Assembly (NCBI GenBank): GCA_029254215.1
Contig: JAQWYA010000189.1
Span: 1-37,392 of the forward strand
Direction of reading: 5' to 3'
Source of the DNA: Pseudorhodobacter sp.
GTDB lineage: Bacteria > Pseudomonadota > Alphaproteobacteria > Rhodobacterales > Rhodobacteraceae
Length of the DNA stretch: 37,392 nt
Part shown: piece by piece, positions 1 to 8,438 of the stretch
Layout of the letters: each line of letters starts with the position of its first letter
How positions within the stretch are numbered: the first letter of the stretch is position 1
Notes under the pieces: generated by a model
What the model saw: only the letters and a program-made list of their open reading frames with translations
The model's database searches: none
What the model was told of the DNA's origin: nothing
Made by a program: the position numbers and the translations under genes

Positions 1-187
1 TTTATCCAACAACACACACGCATTTCTTGCCTCCATCGCAAGGGGTCGCCCCTAGATAGACTTTTAATCAAGGCAACAATCGGGCGTTGAGGCGGGGATG
101 CTGGGGCAGTTCTGTGAAACCTGCAGGAAATCTTGCCAAAACTGCCGAAAATCCTCGCCTTCTGGGATATTTTCGTCAGGCAGGACA
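1..187. other. Gene-free left edge downstream of nasA
   Basis: No coding sequence is convincing here. A small GC palindrome (GGGG-TCG-CCCC, about 41-51) is visible, but it has no T tract and no identifiable role. The stretch lies beyond the apparent end of the nas operon. Confidence 0.5.
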
Positions 188-224
188 GTTGAAAGGGCCA
201 AGCCCCTGAGTCGGCCCCTTCAAC
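188..224 (-). terminator. Hairpin terminator candidate after nasA
   Basis: On the minus strand a 12-bp stem (GTTGAAGGGGCC pairing with GGCCCTTTCAAC, one G-U pair) closes a 13-nt loop about 45 bp beyond the nasA stop. No U tract follows, so it may be a 3' stabilising or Rho-assisted structure instead of a classical intrinsic terminator. A second small palindrome (ATAAGAA/TTCTTAT) lies at about 226-243, between it and nasA. Confidence 0.5.
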
Positions 225-267
225 CATAAGAAGAAATTCTTATTCTTAGCCCAGCGCCTGGGTTGGC

Positions 268-2844
268 TTATTCCGCCGCCATCGGACGGGCAGCAACCGC
301 CAGAAGCGCCGCGAGTTCCGGCTTGCAGGACCCGCAATTCGTGCCCGCGCAAGTCCGCGCCCCAAGATCCGCCACGGAAACCGCCCCGTCCGCAATCGCG
401 GTGACAAGCGTGTTGCGCCCCACGTTGAAACAGGCGCAGACCGTTGGCCCCAGATCGGGTTGGTCAGCCCCCCTACGCCCGGCAAGAGCCTGCAAGGCGG
501 GCATCTCTGTGCCAATCATTTCAACAATCGCGCCGCGCGATAGGACAACGGGATTTGGCGCGGCATAAAACAAGGCCCGAAGCCGCCCCTCTTCGCTGAT
601 TGCCACGCGAACGGTGCCCGTGCGGCTATCGCTTTGCACGGCGGTCGAATGCCCCGGAAATCCGCTCAGGGCAAGTGCCTCGGCGGCCCAATCCTCAGGT
701 GTGCGGGTGCCCGCCAGCTCTACTCTCCAGCCGGTGGCGCTGCGCGCAATCGCGGCATAGGGCGTCATGGGGGTGATCTGGCTGTCGCTGGCCAGAAATC
801 CGTACCATTCCGGCACAAACCGGGCGAGGCTGACGCCCCCTTCCTTCAAGGCAGGCTGGCCCGAGATAGGGTCGGTAACCGAGGCCGTCAACGCATTGAC
901 AAGCCCCCCCGAAGACCGGTGCCGCGTCCAATGGATCGGCGCAAAGACCTGTCCGCGCGCGACACGCGGCGTCACCAATGCGCGCAAAATCGCCGTCCCG
1001 GTCGGGGTCGAGACCCGCACCAGATCGCCCGGCGCAAGGGTCAGACCTTCGGCGTCCTGGGGGTTAATCTCAAGATACGGTTCGGCCAGATGCGCGCCAA
1101 GACGTGGCGCTTTTCCGCTGCGGGTCATGGTGTGCCACTGATCGCGGTTGCGCCCGGTGTTCAATTGAACGCCGCGCGCCAATTCGGCCGGGGCCGTGAT
1201 CGGCAGCATCCGGGCCTTGCCATCTGGATGATAGAACTGCCCATCGGCAAAGAAACGGTGGTCATTTCGCGGCCATTGCGTTGGCATCAAGGCGGCGTAA
1301 TCGACATCGGCAAAGAGGCTCAGATCCAGATCGCGGGGGAAACGCGCCGCAGCCTGGTCCAGCGCCACATATTCCGCAAAGATCTGCGCGGCAGAGGTAT
1401 AGCCGAAGGCCGCCTCATGCCCCATGCGCCCGGCCACATCGCTGATGATCTGCCAGTCGGGCCGCGCCGATCCGGGCGCGGGCAAGAACGCGCGCTGTCG
1501 CGAAATGCGCCGCTCGGAATTGGTGACAGTGCCGTCTTTCTCGCCCCAGCCGGTGGCGGGCAACAGGACATCCGCCAGATCGTTGGTATCGGTCTTTTCC
1601 ATGATGTCCGAGACCACGACAAACGGCACTGCCCCGATTGCCCGCGCGACAGCCTCTGCATCCGGCATCGAGACCGCGGGATTGGTGGACATGATCCAAA
1701 GCGCCTTGATCTTGCCTTCGGCGCAGGCGGCGAACAGATCAACCGCCTTGAGCCCCGGCTTGGTACAGATCGCGGGGCTTTGCCAGAAATCCTGAACCGT
1801 CGCGCGGTGATCGGGATTGGCGATCTCAAGGTGATTGGCAAGCATATTTGCCAGTCCGCCCACCTCGCGCCCGCCCATCGCATTGGGCTGGCCCGTGGCA
1901 CTGAAAGGGCCACATCCGGGCTTTCCGATACGGCCCGTGGCAAGGTGACAATTGAGGATCGCATTCACCTTATCGGTGCCGCAGCGCGATTGATTGACCC
2001 CCTGGGAATAGACCGTGACGACCTTGGGCGTTGCGGCCCACATCCGGTAGAACTGCTCCAGTTGCGCCGCCGTCAGCCCGCTGCGGAGAGGATCGGTGAC
2101 CCCGGCTGCGGCAATCGCCCCGGCCCCGCCCGCGACATGGGCCTGCATATAGGCCGCATCCAGTGCGCCATTCTGCGCCAGATAGGCCAAAAGACCATTG
2201 AACAGGGCAATATCGCCATCCGGCGCAATCGACAGATGAAGATCCGCCAGATCCGATGTTGCCGTGCGGCGCGGATCCACGTTCACGACCCGCATAGTGG
2301 GGCGCTTTTCCTTGGCCGCCGCGATGCGCTGATACAACACCGGATGACACCAGGCGAGGTTGGAGCCGACCAGCACGATCAGATCCGCTTCCTCCAGATC
2401 GGCATAAATCCCCGGCACGGTATCGGTGCCGAAAGCGCGTTTGTGGCCCGCCACCGAAGAGGCCATGCACAGCCGGGAATTCGTGTCGATATTGGCCGAG
2501 CCGATGAAGCCTTTCATCAACTTATTGGCGACGTAGTAATCCTCGGTCAGAAGCTGGCCTGAAACATAGAAAGCCACGCTGTCGGGGCCATGATCGCGAA
2601 TGGCCGCACTGAACGCCCCCGCCACCCGGTCAAGGGCAGCGTCCCAACTGGCCGCCTTGCCCGATATGCGGGGGGTCAGCAGCCGCCCCTGCAGATCAAT
2701 CGTCTCGCCCAGCGCGGACCCTTTTGAACAAAGCCGCCCGAAGTTCGCCGGATGATCCGGGTCGCCCTTGATGGTTCCGTCCGCGCCGGCAAGGACACCG
2801 CATCCCACACCGCAATAAGGACAGCTGGTGCGGGTCAGGGTCAT
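268..2844 (-). CDS. nasA: Assimilatory nitrate reductase, catalytic subunit
   Basis: This 858-residue molybdopterin (bis-MGD) oxidoreductase should reduce nitrate to nitrite in the cytoplasm. The N-terminus carries the [4Fe-4S] ligands C8, C11, C15 and C39. C126, in the motif NSRLCMASS, is the expected molybdenum ligand of the NasA/NapA group. The middle holds the molybdopterin-binding domains and the region near residues 570-680 is the dinucleotide-binding domain. A C-terminal BFD-like [2Fe-2S] module starts near residue 802 (CAC, then CGSC), as in many proteobacterial NasA proteins. There is no signal peptide, which argues against periplasmic NapA. The start ATG overlaps the nirD stop (ATGA), so it is the last gene of the nrtA-nasA operon. 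No separate NasB/NasC-type reductase or ferredoxin gene is in the window, so the electron donor is unresolved. Confidence 0.95.
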   Translation of the reverse strand: MTLTRTSCPYCGVGCGVLAGADGTIKGDPDHPANFGRLCSKGSALGETIDLQGRLLTPRISGKAASWDAALDRVAGAFSAAIRDHGPDSVAFYVSGQLLTEDYYVANKLMKGFIGSANIDTNSRLCMASSVAGHKRAFGTDTVPGIYADLEEADLIVLVGSNLAWCHPVLYQRIAAAKEKRPTMRVVNVDPRRTATSDLADLHLSIAPDGDIALFNGLLAYLAQNGALDAAYMQAHVAGGAGAIAAAGVTDPLRSGLTAAQLEQFYRMWAATPKVVTVYSQGVNQSRCGTDKVNAILNCHLATGRIGKPGCGPFSATGQPNAMGGREVGGLANMLANHLEIANPDHRATVQDFWQSPAICTKPGLKAVDLFAACAEGKIKALWIMSTNPAVSMPDAEAVARAIGAVPFVVVSDIMEKTDTNDLADVLLPATGWGEKDGTVTNSERRISRQRAFLPAPGSARPDWQIISDVAGRMGHEAAFGYTSAAQIFAEYVALDQAAARFPRDLDLSLFADVDYAALMPTQWPRNDHRFFADGQFYHPDGKARMLPITAPAELARGVQLNTGRNRDQWHTMTRSGKAPRLGAHLAEPYLEINPQDAEGLTLAPGDLVRVSTPTGTAILRALVTPRVARGQVFAPIHWTRHRSSGGLVNALTASVTDPISGQPALKEGGVSLARFVPEWYGFLASDSQITPMTPYAAIARSATGWRVELAGTRTPEDWAAEALALSGFPGHSTAVQSDSRTGTVRVAISEEGRLRALFYAAPNPVVLSRGAIVEMIGTEMPALQALAGRRGADQPDLGPTVCACFNVGRNTLVTAIADGAVSVADLGARTCAGTNCGSCKPELAALLAVAARPMAAE

Positions 2845-3176
2845 GCAGCGTTCCTTGCGGCAAGGAAGGTCCGGTCCAGCAGAATGCGCCCCTGTTCCAG
2901 CCGCGCAGGATAGGTCGCAACGCGGCCCTTGTCGGCCCCCTGAGCCATCCCGGTTTCCAGCGAGATCACCCAGTTGTGCAGGGGGCAGGTTACCGAACGC
3001 CCGTGCACAATCCCTTCGGCCAGCGGCCCGGCCTTGTGCGGACAGGCATTGTCCAGCGCGAACACCTCATCCGAGGCGGTGCGGAACACTGCTACGCACC
3101 CCAGCGCCGTCTTGACCACGCGGGCACCGCGCTGGGGGATATCCTCCAGCGCGGCGATATCGATCCAGTTGTTCAT
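2841..3176 (-). CDS. nirD: Nitrite reductase small subunit, Rieske type
   Basis: A 111-residue Rieske-fold protein and partner of NirB in NADH-dependent reduction of nitrite to ammonium. The two ligand pairs are present: CPH (C45, H47) and CPLHNW (C64, H67). The start is placed at the ATG that overlaps the nirB stop as ATGA. The open frame continues 24 codons further upstream, but that extension lies inside nirB and does not resemble NirD. Its 3' end overlaps the nasA start by the same ATGA arrangement, which implies translational coupling of nirB-nirD-nasA. Confidence 0.93.
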   Translation of the reverse strand: MNNWIDIAALEDIPQRGARVVKTALGCVAVFRTASDEVFALDNACPHKAGPLAEGIVHGRSVTCPLHNWVISLETGMAQGADKGRVATYPARLEQGRILLDRTFLAARNAA

Positions 3177-5602
3177 TCCGCGGCCTCCAATGACAGGTTG
3201 GCAAGGGGCTGGTAGGACGCGGCTTTCTTCGCGGCATGTTCGGCCCATGGGTCCTTGCGATAGATGGATTGCGACAGCTCGAACCGTTCCGCCAGCGCCG
3301 CCCGATCTTCAGAGACCCGCTCCCTGATCCAGTCCAGACCGACTTTGCGCATCCATTTGTAGATCCGGTCGAGGTATTTGGCATTCTCGCGGTAAAGCTG
3401 GGTGACAGCCTTAATGACCTCGATCGCCTCATCCTCAGTCGCGACCTGCATCAGAAGTTCAGTCTCCTTGACATCCATGCCCGCAGCCCCGCCGATGCTG
3501 ATCTGATAGCCGGAGTCCACGCAGACGACCCCGATGTCCTTGCAGGTGGCTTCGGCACAGTTGCGCGGGCAGCCAGAGACCGCCAGTTTCAGCTTATGCG
3601 GCGTCCAGGACCCCCAAAGCGTCTTTTCCAGCTTGATGCCAAGCCCGGTGCTGTCTTGGGTACCAAAGCGGCAATGATCCGTGCCGACGCAGGTTTTCAC
3701 GGTGCGCAAACCCTTGGAATAGGCATGGCCAGAAACCATCCCGGCTGCGTTCAGATCGGCCCAGATCGCGGGGAGGTCTTCGCCCTTCACGCCCAGAAGG
3801 TCGATGCGCTGCCCCCCGGTCACCTTGACGGTCGGGACGGCGTATTTCTCGGCCGCGTCGGCGATGGCGCGCAGTTCCGCCGGGGTGGTGATACCGCCCC
3901 ACATGCGGGGCACCACGCTGAAAGTGCCATCTTTCTGGATATTGGCGTGCTTGCGTTCGTTCACGAAACGGCTTTGCGGGTCGTCCTTATACTCCAGCGG
4001 CCAGTCCGCCAGCAGATAAAAGTTTAGCGCAGGGCGGCAGACATGGCAGCCGCAAGAGGTCTTCCAGCCGCAATCCTGCCAGACCGCAGGCATCGAGGTC
4101 AGACGCTGCGATTTGATCATCCGGCGCACATCTTCATGCGTCATGTCGGTGCAGCCGCAGATCGAGGCCGCGGCAGGGATCACGAAATCATCGCCCAGCG
4201 TCACCGCCAGAACCTGTTCCACCAGCCCCGTGCAGGTCCCGCAAGACCCGGAGGCCTTGGTGACCGCGCGAACGGCCCCCAGATCGGTGGCCCCGGCGGC
4301 AATCGCATCCTCGATCTGGCCCTTGCAAATTCCGTTGCAGCCACAGATCTCCGCATCACGCGGTAAGGCTGCAACAACTGCTAAAGGGTCCTGAGGGGCG
4401 CCCCCCTGAAACGCCGGGCCGAAGATCAGGGTGTCGCGCATCGGCGCGATATCGGTCTTGTCCTTGATAAGGCCAAAGAACCAGTTACTGTCAGCCGTGT
4501 CGCCATACATCACCGCACCGATGACGACGTTGTTTTCAATGACCAGACGGCGGTAAACCCCCCGCGCCGGATCGCGGAAAACGATATCCTCGCGCCCTTT
4601 TGCATCGGCGAAGTCCCCGGCCGAAAACAAGTCACAGCCCGTGACCTTCAGCTTCGTCGAAAGCTCTTTTTGCACAAAGACGTCGGGTTGGCCCAAAAGC
4701 GTCTTTGCCGCCACCTTCGCCTGATCGTAAAGCGGAGCCACAAGGCCGAACAGCGCGCCGTTATGCTCCACACATTCGCCAACCGCCAGCACATCGGCAT
4801 CCGAGGTGACCATCTGGTCATCAACATGGATCCCGCGCCCAACGGCAAGGCCCGCCTGTTTGGCAAGGGCGACATTGGGGCGAATGCCGACCGCCATCAC
4901 CAGAAGATCGCAGGGAAGCTCTGTCCCATCCTCCAGCAACAGCGCGCGAACATGGCCGTCCTGCCCGAGGATTTCCTTGGAATTGGATGAACAGCGGATT
5001 GTGATCCCCTTGTCCGCCAATGCCTTGCGCAAAAGATAGCCCGCCGCCTCGTCAAGCTGGCGTTCCATCAGATGCGGCATGATATGTACGACCGTCACAT
5101 CGACACCGCGCGCCGCCATCCCTGCCGCCGCCTCCAGCCCCAGCAAACCGCCGCCGATCACGACGCATTTATGGCTTGCGCCCAGCGCCATCATCCGTTC
5201 GGTATCTTCTAGGTCGCGATAGGCGATCACGCCTTCCAGATCATGCCCCGGCAGCGGGATCATGAACGGGTTTGACCCAGTGCCGAAGACCAGCTTGTCA
5301 TAGGGCAGAATATCGCCATTCGCCGCCGTCACGGTCTTTGCAGCGCGGTCGATTGCCGCCACCTTTTCGCCAAAGCGGCAGGTGATGTTGTTGACCGCAT
5401 ACCAGTCGGGGCCATGCGTCTCAATCTCGGCATAGGTCTTGTCGCCCGCCAGCACCGGAGACAGCATGATCCGGTTGTAATTGCCGCGCGGTTCAGCGTT
5501 GAACAGCGTGATGTCATAGGCCGCGGGGTCGGTTTCAAGAAGATGGTCCAGCACGCGGCCAGAGGCCATTCCCGCGCCGATCACGATCAGTTTCTGAGGC
5601 AT
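3173..5602 (-). CDS. nirB: Assimilatory NAD(P)H nitrite reductase, large subunit
   Basis: This 809-residue siroheme enzyme catalyses six-electron reduction of nitrite to ammonium. It begins with an FAD-binding motif (VIGAGMASG) and a second nucleotide-binding motif near residue 150 (VIGGGLLGLEAA). Two BFD-like [2Fe-2S] regions follow, near residues 416-460 (CGCNGICKG) and 484-530 (CGCTDM, CGCHVC). The sulfite/nitrite reductase ferredoxin-like and siroheme/[4Fe-4S] domains are C-terminal, with cysteine motifs near residues 637-645 (TCVGTDHCRFG) and 674-690 (GCPRNCAEATC). Length and domain order are normal for NirB. It starts 3 bp after the ABC ATPase gene and overlaps nirD. Siroheme synthase (cysG), often adjacent, is not in the window. 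Confidence 0.95.
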   Translation of the reverse strand: MPQKLIVIGAGMASGRVLDHLLETDPAAYDITLFNAEPRGNYNRIMLSPVLAGDKTYAEIETHGPDWYAVNNITCRFGEKVAAIDRAAKTVTAANGDILPYDKLVFGTGSNPFMIPLPGHDLEGVIAYRDLEDTERMMALGASHKCVVIGGGLLGLEAAAGMAARGVDVTVVHIMPHLMERQLDEAAGYLLRKALADKGITIRCSSNSKEILGQDGHVRALLLEDGTELPCDLLVMAVGIRPNVALAKQAGLAVGRGIHVDDQMVTSDADVLAVGECVEHNGALFGLVAPLYDQAKVAAKTLLGQPDVFVQKELSTKLKVTGCDLFSAGDFADAKGREDIVFRDPARGVYRRLVIENNVVIGAVMYGDTADSNWFFGLIKDKTDIAPMRDTLIFGPAFQGGAPQDPLAVVAALPRDAEICGCNGICKGQIEDAIAAGATDLGAVRAVTKASGSCGTCTGLVEQVLAVTLGDDFVIPAAASICGCTDMTHEDVRRMIKSQRLTSMPAVWQDCGWKTSCGCHVCRPALNFYLLADWPLEYKDDPQSRFVNERKHANIQKDGTFSVVPRMWGGITTPAELRAIADAAEKYAVPTVKVTGGQRIDLLGVKGEDLPAIWADLNAAGMVSGHAYSKGLRTVKTCVGTDHCRFGTQDSTGLGIKLEKTLWGSWTPHKLKLAVSGCPRNCAEATCKDIGVVCVDSGYQISIGGAAGMDVKETELLMQVATEDEAIEVIKAVTQLYRENAKYLDRIYKWMRKVGLDWIRERVSEDRAALAERFELSQSIYRKDPWAEHAAKKAASYQPLANLSLEAAE

Positions 5603-5605
5603 GGT

Positions 5606-7291
5606 TTACTCCGCCGCTATGGCTTTTGGGGCAGGTTTCGGTTTCGCGCCGTGTTCGTACTCTTCCAGAAAGTCGAGCACCTCTTGCCGGTAGGAATAGT
5701 AATCCGGGTGTTCGAGCAGGGCCTTGCGGGTGCGCGGGCGGGGCAGTTTCACATCGGTGATCTTGCCGATCGTGGCCTGCGGGCCGTTCGTCATCATCAC
5801 CACACGGTCGGCCAGCAAGATCGCCTCATCGACATCATGGGTGACGCAGATCGCGGTCACCTTGGTGCGCGACCAGACTTCCATCAGCACTTCCTGCAAT
5901 TCCCAGCGGGTCAGGCTGTCGAGCATCCCGAAGGGTTCATCCAGCAGCAACAGCTTGGGCGACAGCGCGAAGGCCCGCGCGATGCCGACGCGCTGCTTCA
6001 TCCCGTTGGACAGCGAGGCCGCCTGCTTGTCCATGCTGTCGGCCAGACCGACGCGCTCCAGATAATATTCGACGACATCCTGCCGTTCGGCCTGACTGGC
6101 CTTGGGATAGACCTTGTCCACGCCAATCGCGACATTCTCTTTCGCGGTCAACCAGGGAAAGAGGTTGGGCGATTGGAACACGACCGCGCGTTCAGGGTCC
6201 GCGCCCTCGACGTTCCAGCCGTCAAGACGGATCGCGCCCTTGCTGATCTGGTTGAGGCCCGCCGCCATGGTCAAAACCGTGGACTTGCCGCAGCCCGAAT
6301 GGCCGATCAGGCTGATGAACTCCCCCTTGTTGATCTTGAGGTCGAAATTCTCGACCACTGTTAGGGGGCCTTTCGGGGTCGGATAGATCTTGTGCAACTG
6401 GCTGAAGGTCAGGAACCGCTCTTCGATCATGCCTTCCTGCGCCTGTGCCACTGCAGCGGGAACACTGTGGATTGGGGTGACATTCGGCAAGGTCTTGGTT
6501 TCTTCGACCTTGGCGGCGATGCCGACCTCCATCAGGTAATTCGTGACCCGTGAGCGCAGCTTCTTGAAGGTGGCGTCATGGTTCATCTGGCTGCGGTCGC
6601 GGGGGCGCGGGATCGTGACCTTGACCGGCTCTGCCAGCGTTCCATCGGGGTTGAGCGGGATGATCCGGTCCGCCATCAGGATCGCCTCATCCACGTCATT
6701 GGTGATCAGGATGCAGGTCTTCTTGTCCTGCTCCCAGATCGACAGGATCTCATCCGCCAGATTGGCACGGGTCAGCGCATCCAGCGCGCTGAGCGGCTCG
6801 TCCAACAGCAGCATCTCGGGGTTCATGGCCAGCGCCCGCGCCACCGAAACCCGCTGGCGCATCCCGCCCGAAAGTTCCGCCGGGCGGCGCAGGGTCGCAT
6901 GCGACAGCCCCACCATGCCGACGTAATGGTCGATCTTGGCCTGCCGTTCCCCCTTGGAAAGCTTGGGAAAAACCACATCGACCGCAAGGCCCACATTGCC
7001 GCCCACCGTCAGCCATGGCATCAGCGAATAGCTTTGAAACACCAGCCCGCGTTCCGGCCCCGGTTCGGTAACGGGTTGCCCCTTGAAGGTCAGGCTGCCG
7101 CTATCGGGCATCTCAAGCCCGGCGATCAGGTTCATCAGCGTGCTTTTGCCGCTGCCAGAGAAACCGAGGATCGCGACAAACTCCCCCTCCTCCACATCTA
7201 GGGTGATATTCTTGAGGACTTCGGCCCGGTTCAGCCCTTCGCCGAACCCCTTGCACACGTTCTTGAAGCTCAGAATGCTCATATCCGTCAC
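5606..7291 (-). CDS. Nitrate ABC importer ATPase, two ATPase domains fused
   Basis: A 561-residue cytoplasmic protein with two complete ABC ATPase domains, equivalent to the ATPase parts of NrtC and NrtD joined head to tail. Domain 1 (about 1-235) has Walker A GFSGSGKST at 43-51, signature LSGGM at 140-144, Walker B LLLDEP near 161-166, but Asn198 where the H-loop histidine is expected (ITNDVDEA). Domain 2 (about 292-545) has Walker A GHSGCGKST at 330-338, signature LSNGM at 427-431, LLLLDEP at 447-453 and His485. The linker is about 55 residues. The start is a GTG overlapping the nrtB stop (GTGA); an ATG three codons later is an alternative. It energises NrtB for nitrate/nitrite uptake. Confidence 0.9.
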   Translation of the reverse strand: MTDMSILSFKNVCKGFGEGLNRAEVLKNITLDVEEGEFVAILGFSGSGKSTLMNLIAGLEMPDSGSLTFKGQPVTEPGPERGLVFQSYSLMPWLTVGGNVGLAVDVVFPKLSKGERQAKIDHYVGMVGLSHATLRRPAELSGGMRQRVSVARALAMNPEMLLLDEPLSALDALTRANLADEILSIWEQDKKTCILITNDVDEAILMADRIIPLNPDGTLAEPVKVTIPRPRDRSQMNHDATFKKLRSRVTNYLMEVGIAAKVEETKTLPNVTPIHSVPAAVAQAQEGMIEERFLTFSQLHKIYPTPKGPLTVVENFDLKINKGEFISLIGHSGCGKSTVLTMAAGLNQISKGAIRLDGWNVEGADPERAVVFQSPNLFPWLTAKENVAIGVDKVYPKASQAERQDVVEYYLERVGLADSMDKQAASLSNGMKQRVGIARAFALSPKLLLLDEPFGMLDSLTRWELQEVLMEVWSRTKVTAICVTHDVDEAILLADRVVMMTNGPQATIGKITDVKLPRPRTRKALLEHPDYYSYRQEVLDFLEEYEHGAKPKPAPKAIAAE

Positions 7292-8361
7292 CGATTTGCC
7301 GAGAAGGTGAACATCGACTGAAGCGCATACATCACGCGGTCCAGCAGGAAGCCGATAATGCCGATGGTGAAAACCGCCACCATGATCTTGGCCAGCGACT
7401 GCGACGATCCGTTCTGAAATTCATCCCAGACGAATTTGCCAAGGCCGGGGTTCTGCGCCAGCATCTCGGCTGCGATCAGCACCATCCAGCCCACGCCCAG
7501 CGACAGCCGCAACCCGGTGAAGATCAGCGGCAGCGCCGAGGGCAGAACGAGTTTGGTGATCTTGGTCCAGGTGTTCATCTTCAGCACCCGCGAGACGCTG
7601 ACCAGATCCTTGTCGATGCTGGCCACGCCCAGCGCGGTATTGATCAGCGTCGGCCAAAGCGAGCACAACGTCACCGTGATCGCCGAGATGAGGAACGACT
7701 TGGAAAACATCCCGTCATTCGTCGCATAAACAGCCGATACGATCATCGTGACAATCGGCAGCCATGCCAGCGGCGAGACCGGCTTGAAAATCTGGATCAG
7801 CGGGTTCAGCGCCGCATTGGCGGTCTTGGAAAGACCCGCCGCGATGCCCAGCGGGATTGCGATGACCGAGGCGATCAGAAAGCCGAAGAACACGGTCACG
7901 ATCGAGGTCCAGATCTGCTGATAATAGGTCGGCTGGCCGGTGTAGAGCCGCTCTTTGACATCCTCACTCCTGCCGGCCGCCACCAGCTTGGCGTTGCGTT
8001 CCTCCTGACGGGTGTAAAAAGCCGCAGCTTTTTCGGATTCGCGCACCGCATCCGCATTCAGGTTGACGGCCTGCTCCCACACTTCCGCCGGGCCCGGCAC
8101 AGCCCCAAGCGAGGTCTGGACCTTGGGCGCAAGCGTGCCCCAAGCCAGCAAAAACAACAGGATCGCCAGAACAGGTACACCCAGAAGACGCCAGATCTCT
8201 CCGAGTTGCGCCTTGGGGTTATCCCCTGCTGCGGCGCGCAGGATCGGTGTCAGCCAGGCAAGGCCCAGGACCTGAAACCAGGCATCCGCCTTGCTGATAC
8301 GGGTGAAAAGCCGGGCACGGCGGTTGGCGGCGTTCAGGCTGTCTGGGTCAATCGCGGTCAT
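7288..8361 (-). CDS. nrtB: Nitrate ABC importer permease
   Basis: A 357-residue inner-membrane protein of the BPD/NrtB permease family that forms the translocation path for nitrate. Hydrophobic segments lie near residues 50-75 and then in the C-terminal two thirds (about 155-350). An EAA-type loop is visible in the stretch AAEMLAQNPGLGKFV, which couples to the ATPase. A charged periplasmic region (about 80-150) separates the first segment from the core, as in other proteobacterial NrtB. A purine-rich AGAGGA lies just upstream of the ATG. Its stop overlaps the ATPase start. The gene follows nrtA after a 77-bp gap that contains a strong hairpin. Confidence 0.93.
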   Translation of the reverse strand: MTAIDPDSLNAANRRARLFTRISKADAWFQVLGLAWLTPILRAAAGDNPKAQLGEIWRLLGVPVLAILLFLLAWGTLAPKVQTSLGAVPGPAEVWEQAVNLNADAVRESEKAAAFYTRQEERNAKLVAAGRSEDVKERLYTGQPTYYQQIWTSIVTVFFGFLIASVIAIPLGIAAGLSKTANAALNPLIQIFKPVSPLAWLPIVTMIVSAVYATNDGMFSKSFLISAITVTLCSLWPTLINTALGVASIDKDLVSVSRVLKMNTWTKITKLVLPSALPLIFTGLRLSLGVGWMVLIAAEMLAQNPGLGKFVWDEFQNGSSQSLAKIMVAVFTIGIIGFLLDRVMYALQSMFTFSANR

Positions 8362-8399
8362 GAGAGGGTCCTCTGGGCAGGGGAAGGGCGCAAGACGCA

Positions 8400-8431
8400 G
8401 CGCCCCTTTTGCGCTGATGCGAAAGGGGCGC
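8400..8431 (-). other. Intercistronic hairpin between nrtA and nrtB
   Basis: A perfect 10-bp inverted repeat (GCGCCCCTTT / AAAGGGGCGC) starts 8 bp after the nrtA stop; an inner CGC-TGAT-GCG stem further closes the loop. No U tract follows, so readthrough to nrtB is expected. It is placed to protect the 3' end of the nrtA message or to attenuate downstream genes, allowing more binding protein than membrane components (inference). Confidence 0.6.
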
Positions 8432-8438
8432 GGCAGGG

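Noticed and set aside
634-2562. A 642-codon open frame on the plus strand, opposite nasA.
   Set aside because: It lies wholly antisense to a well-supported nasA with conserved cofactor ligands, has an unnatural Arg/Gly/His-rich composition and no family motifs; it is a by-product of high GC codon bias.
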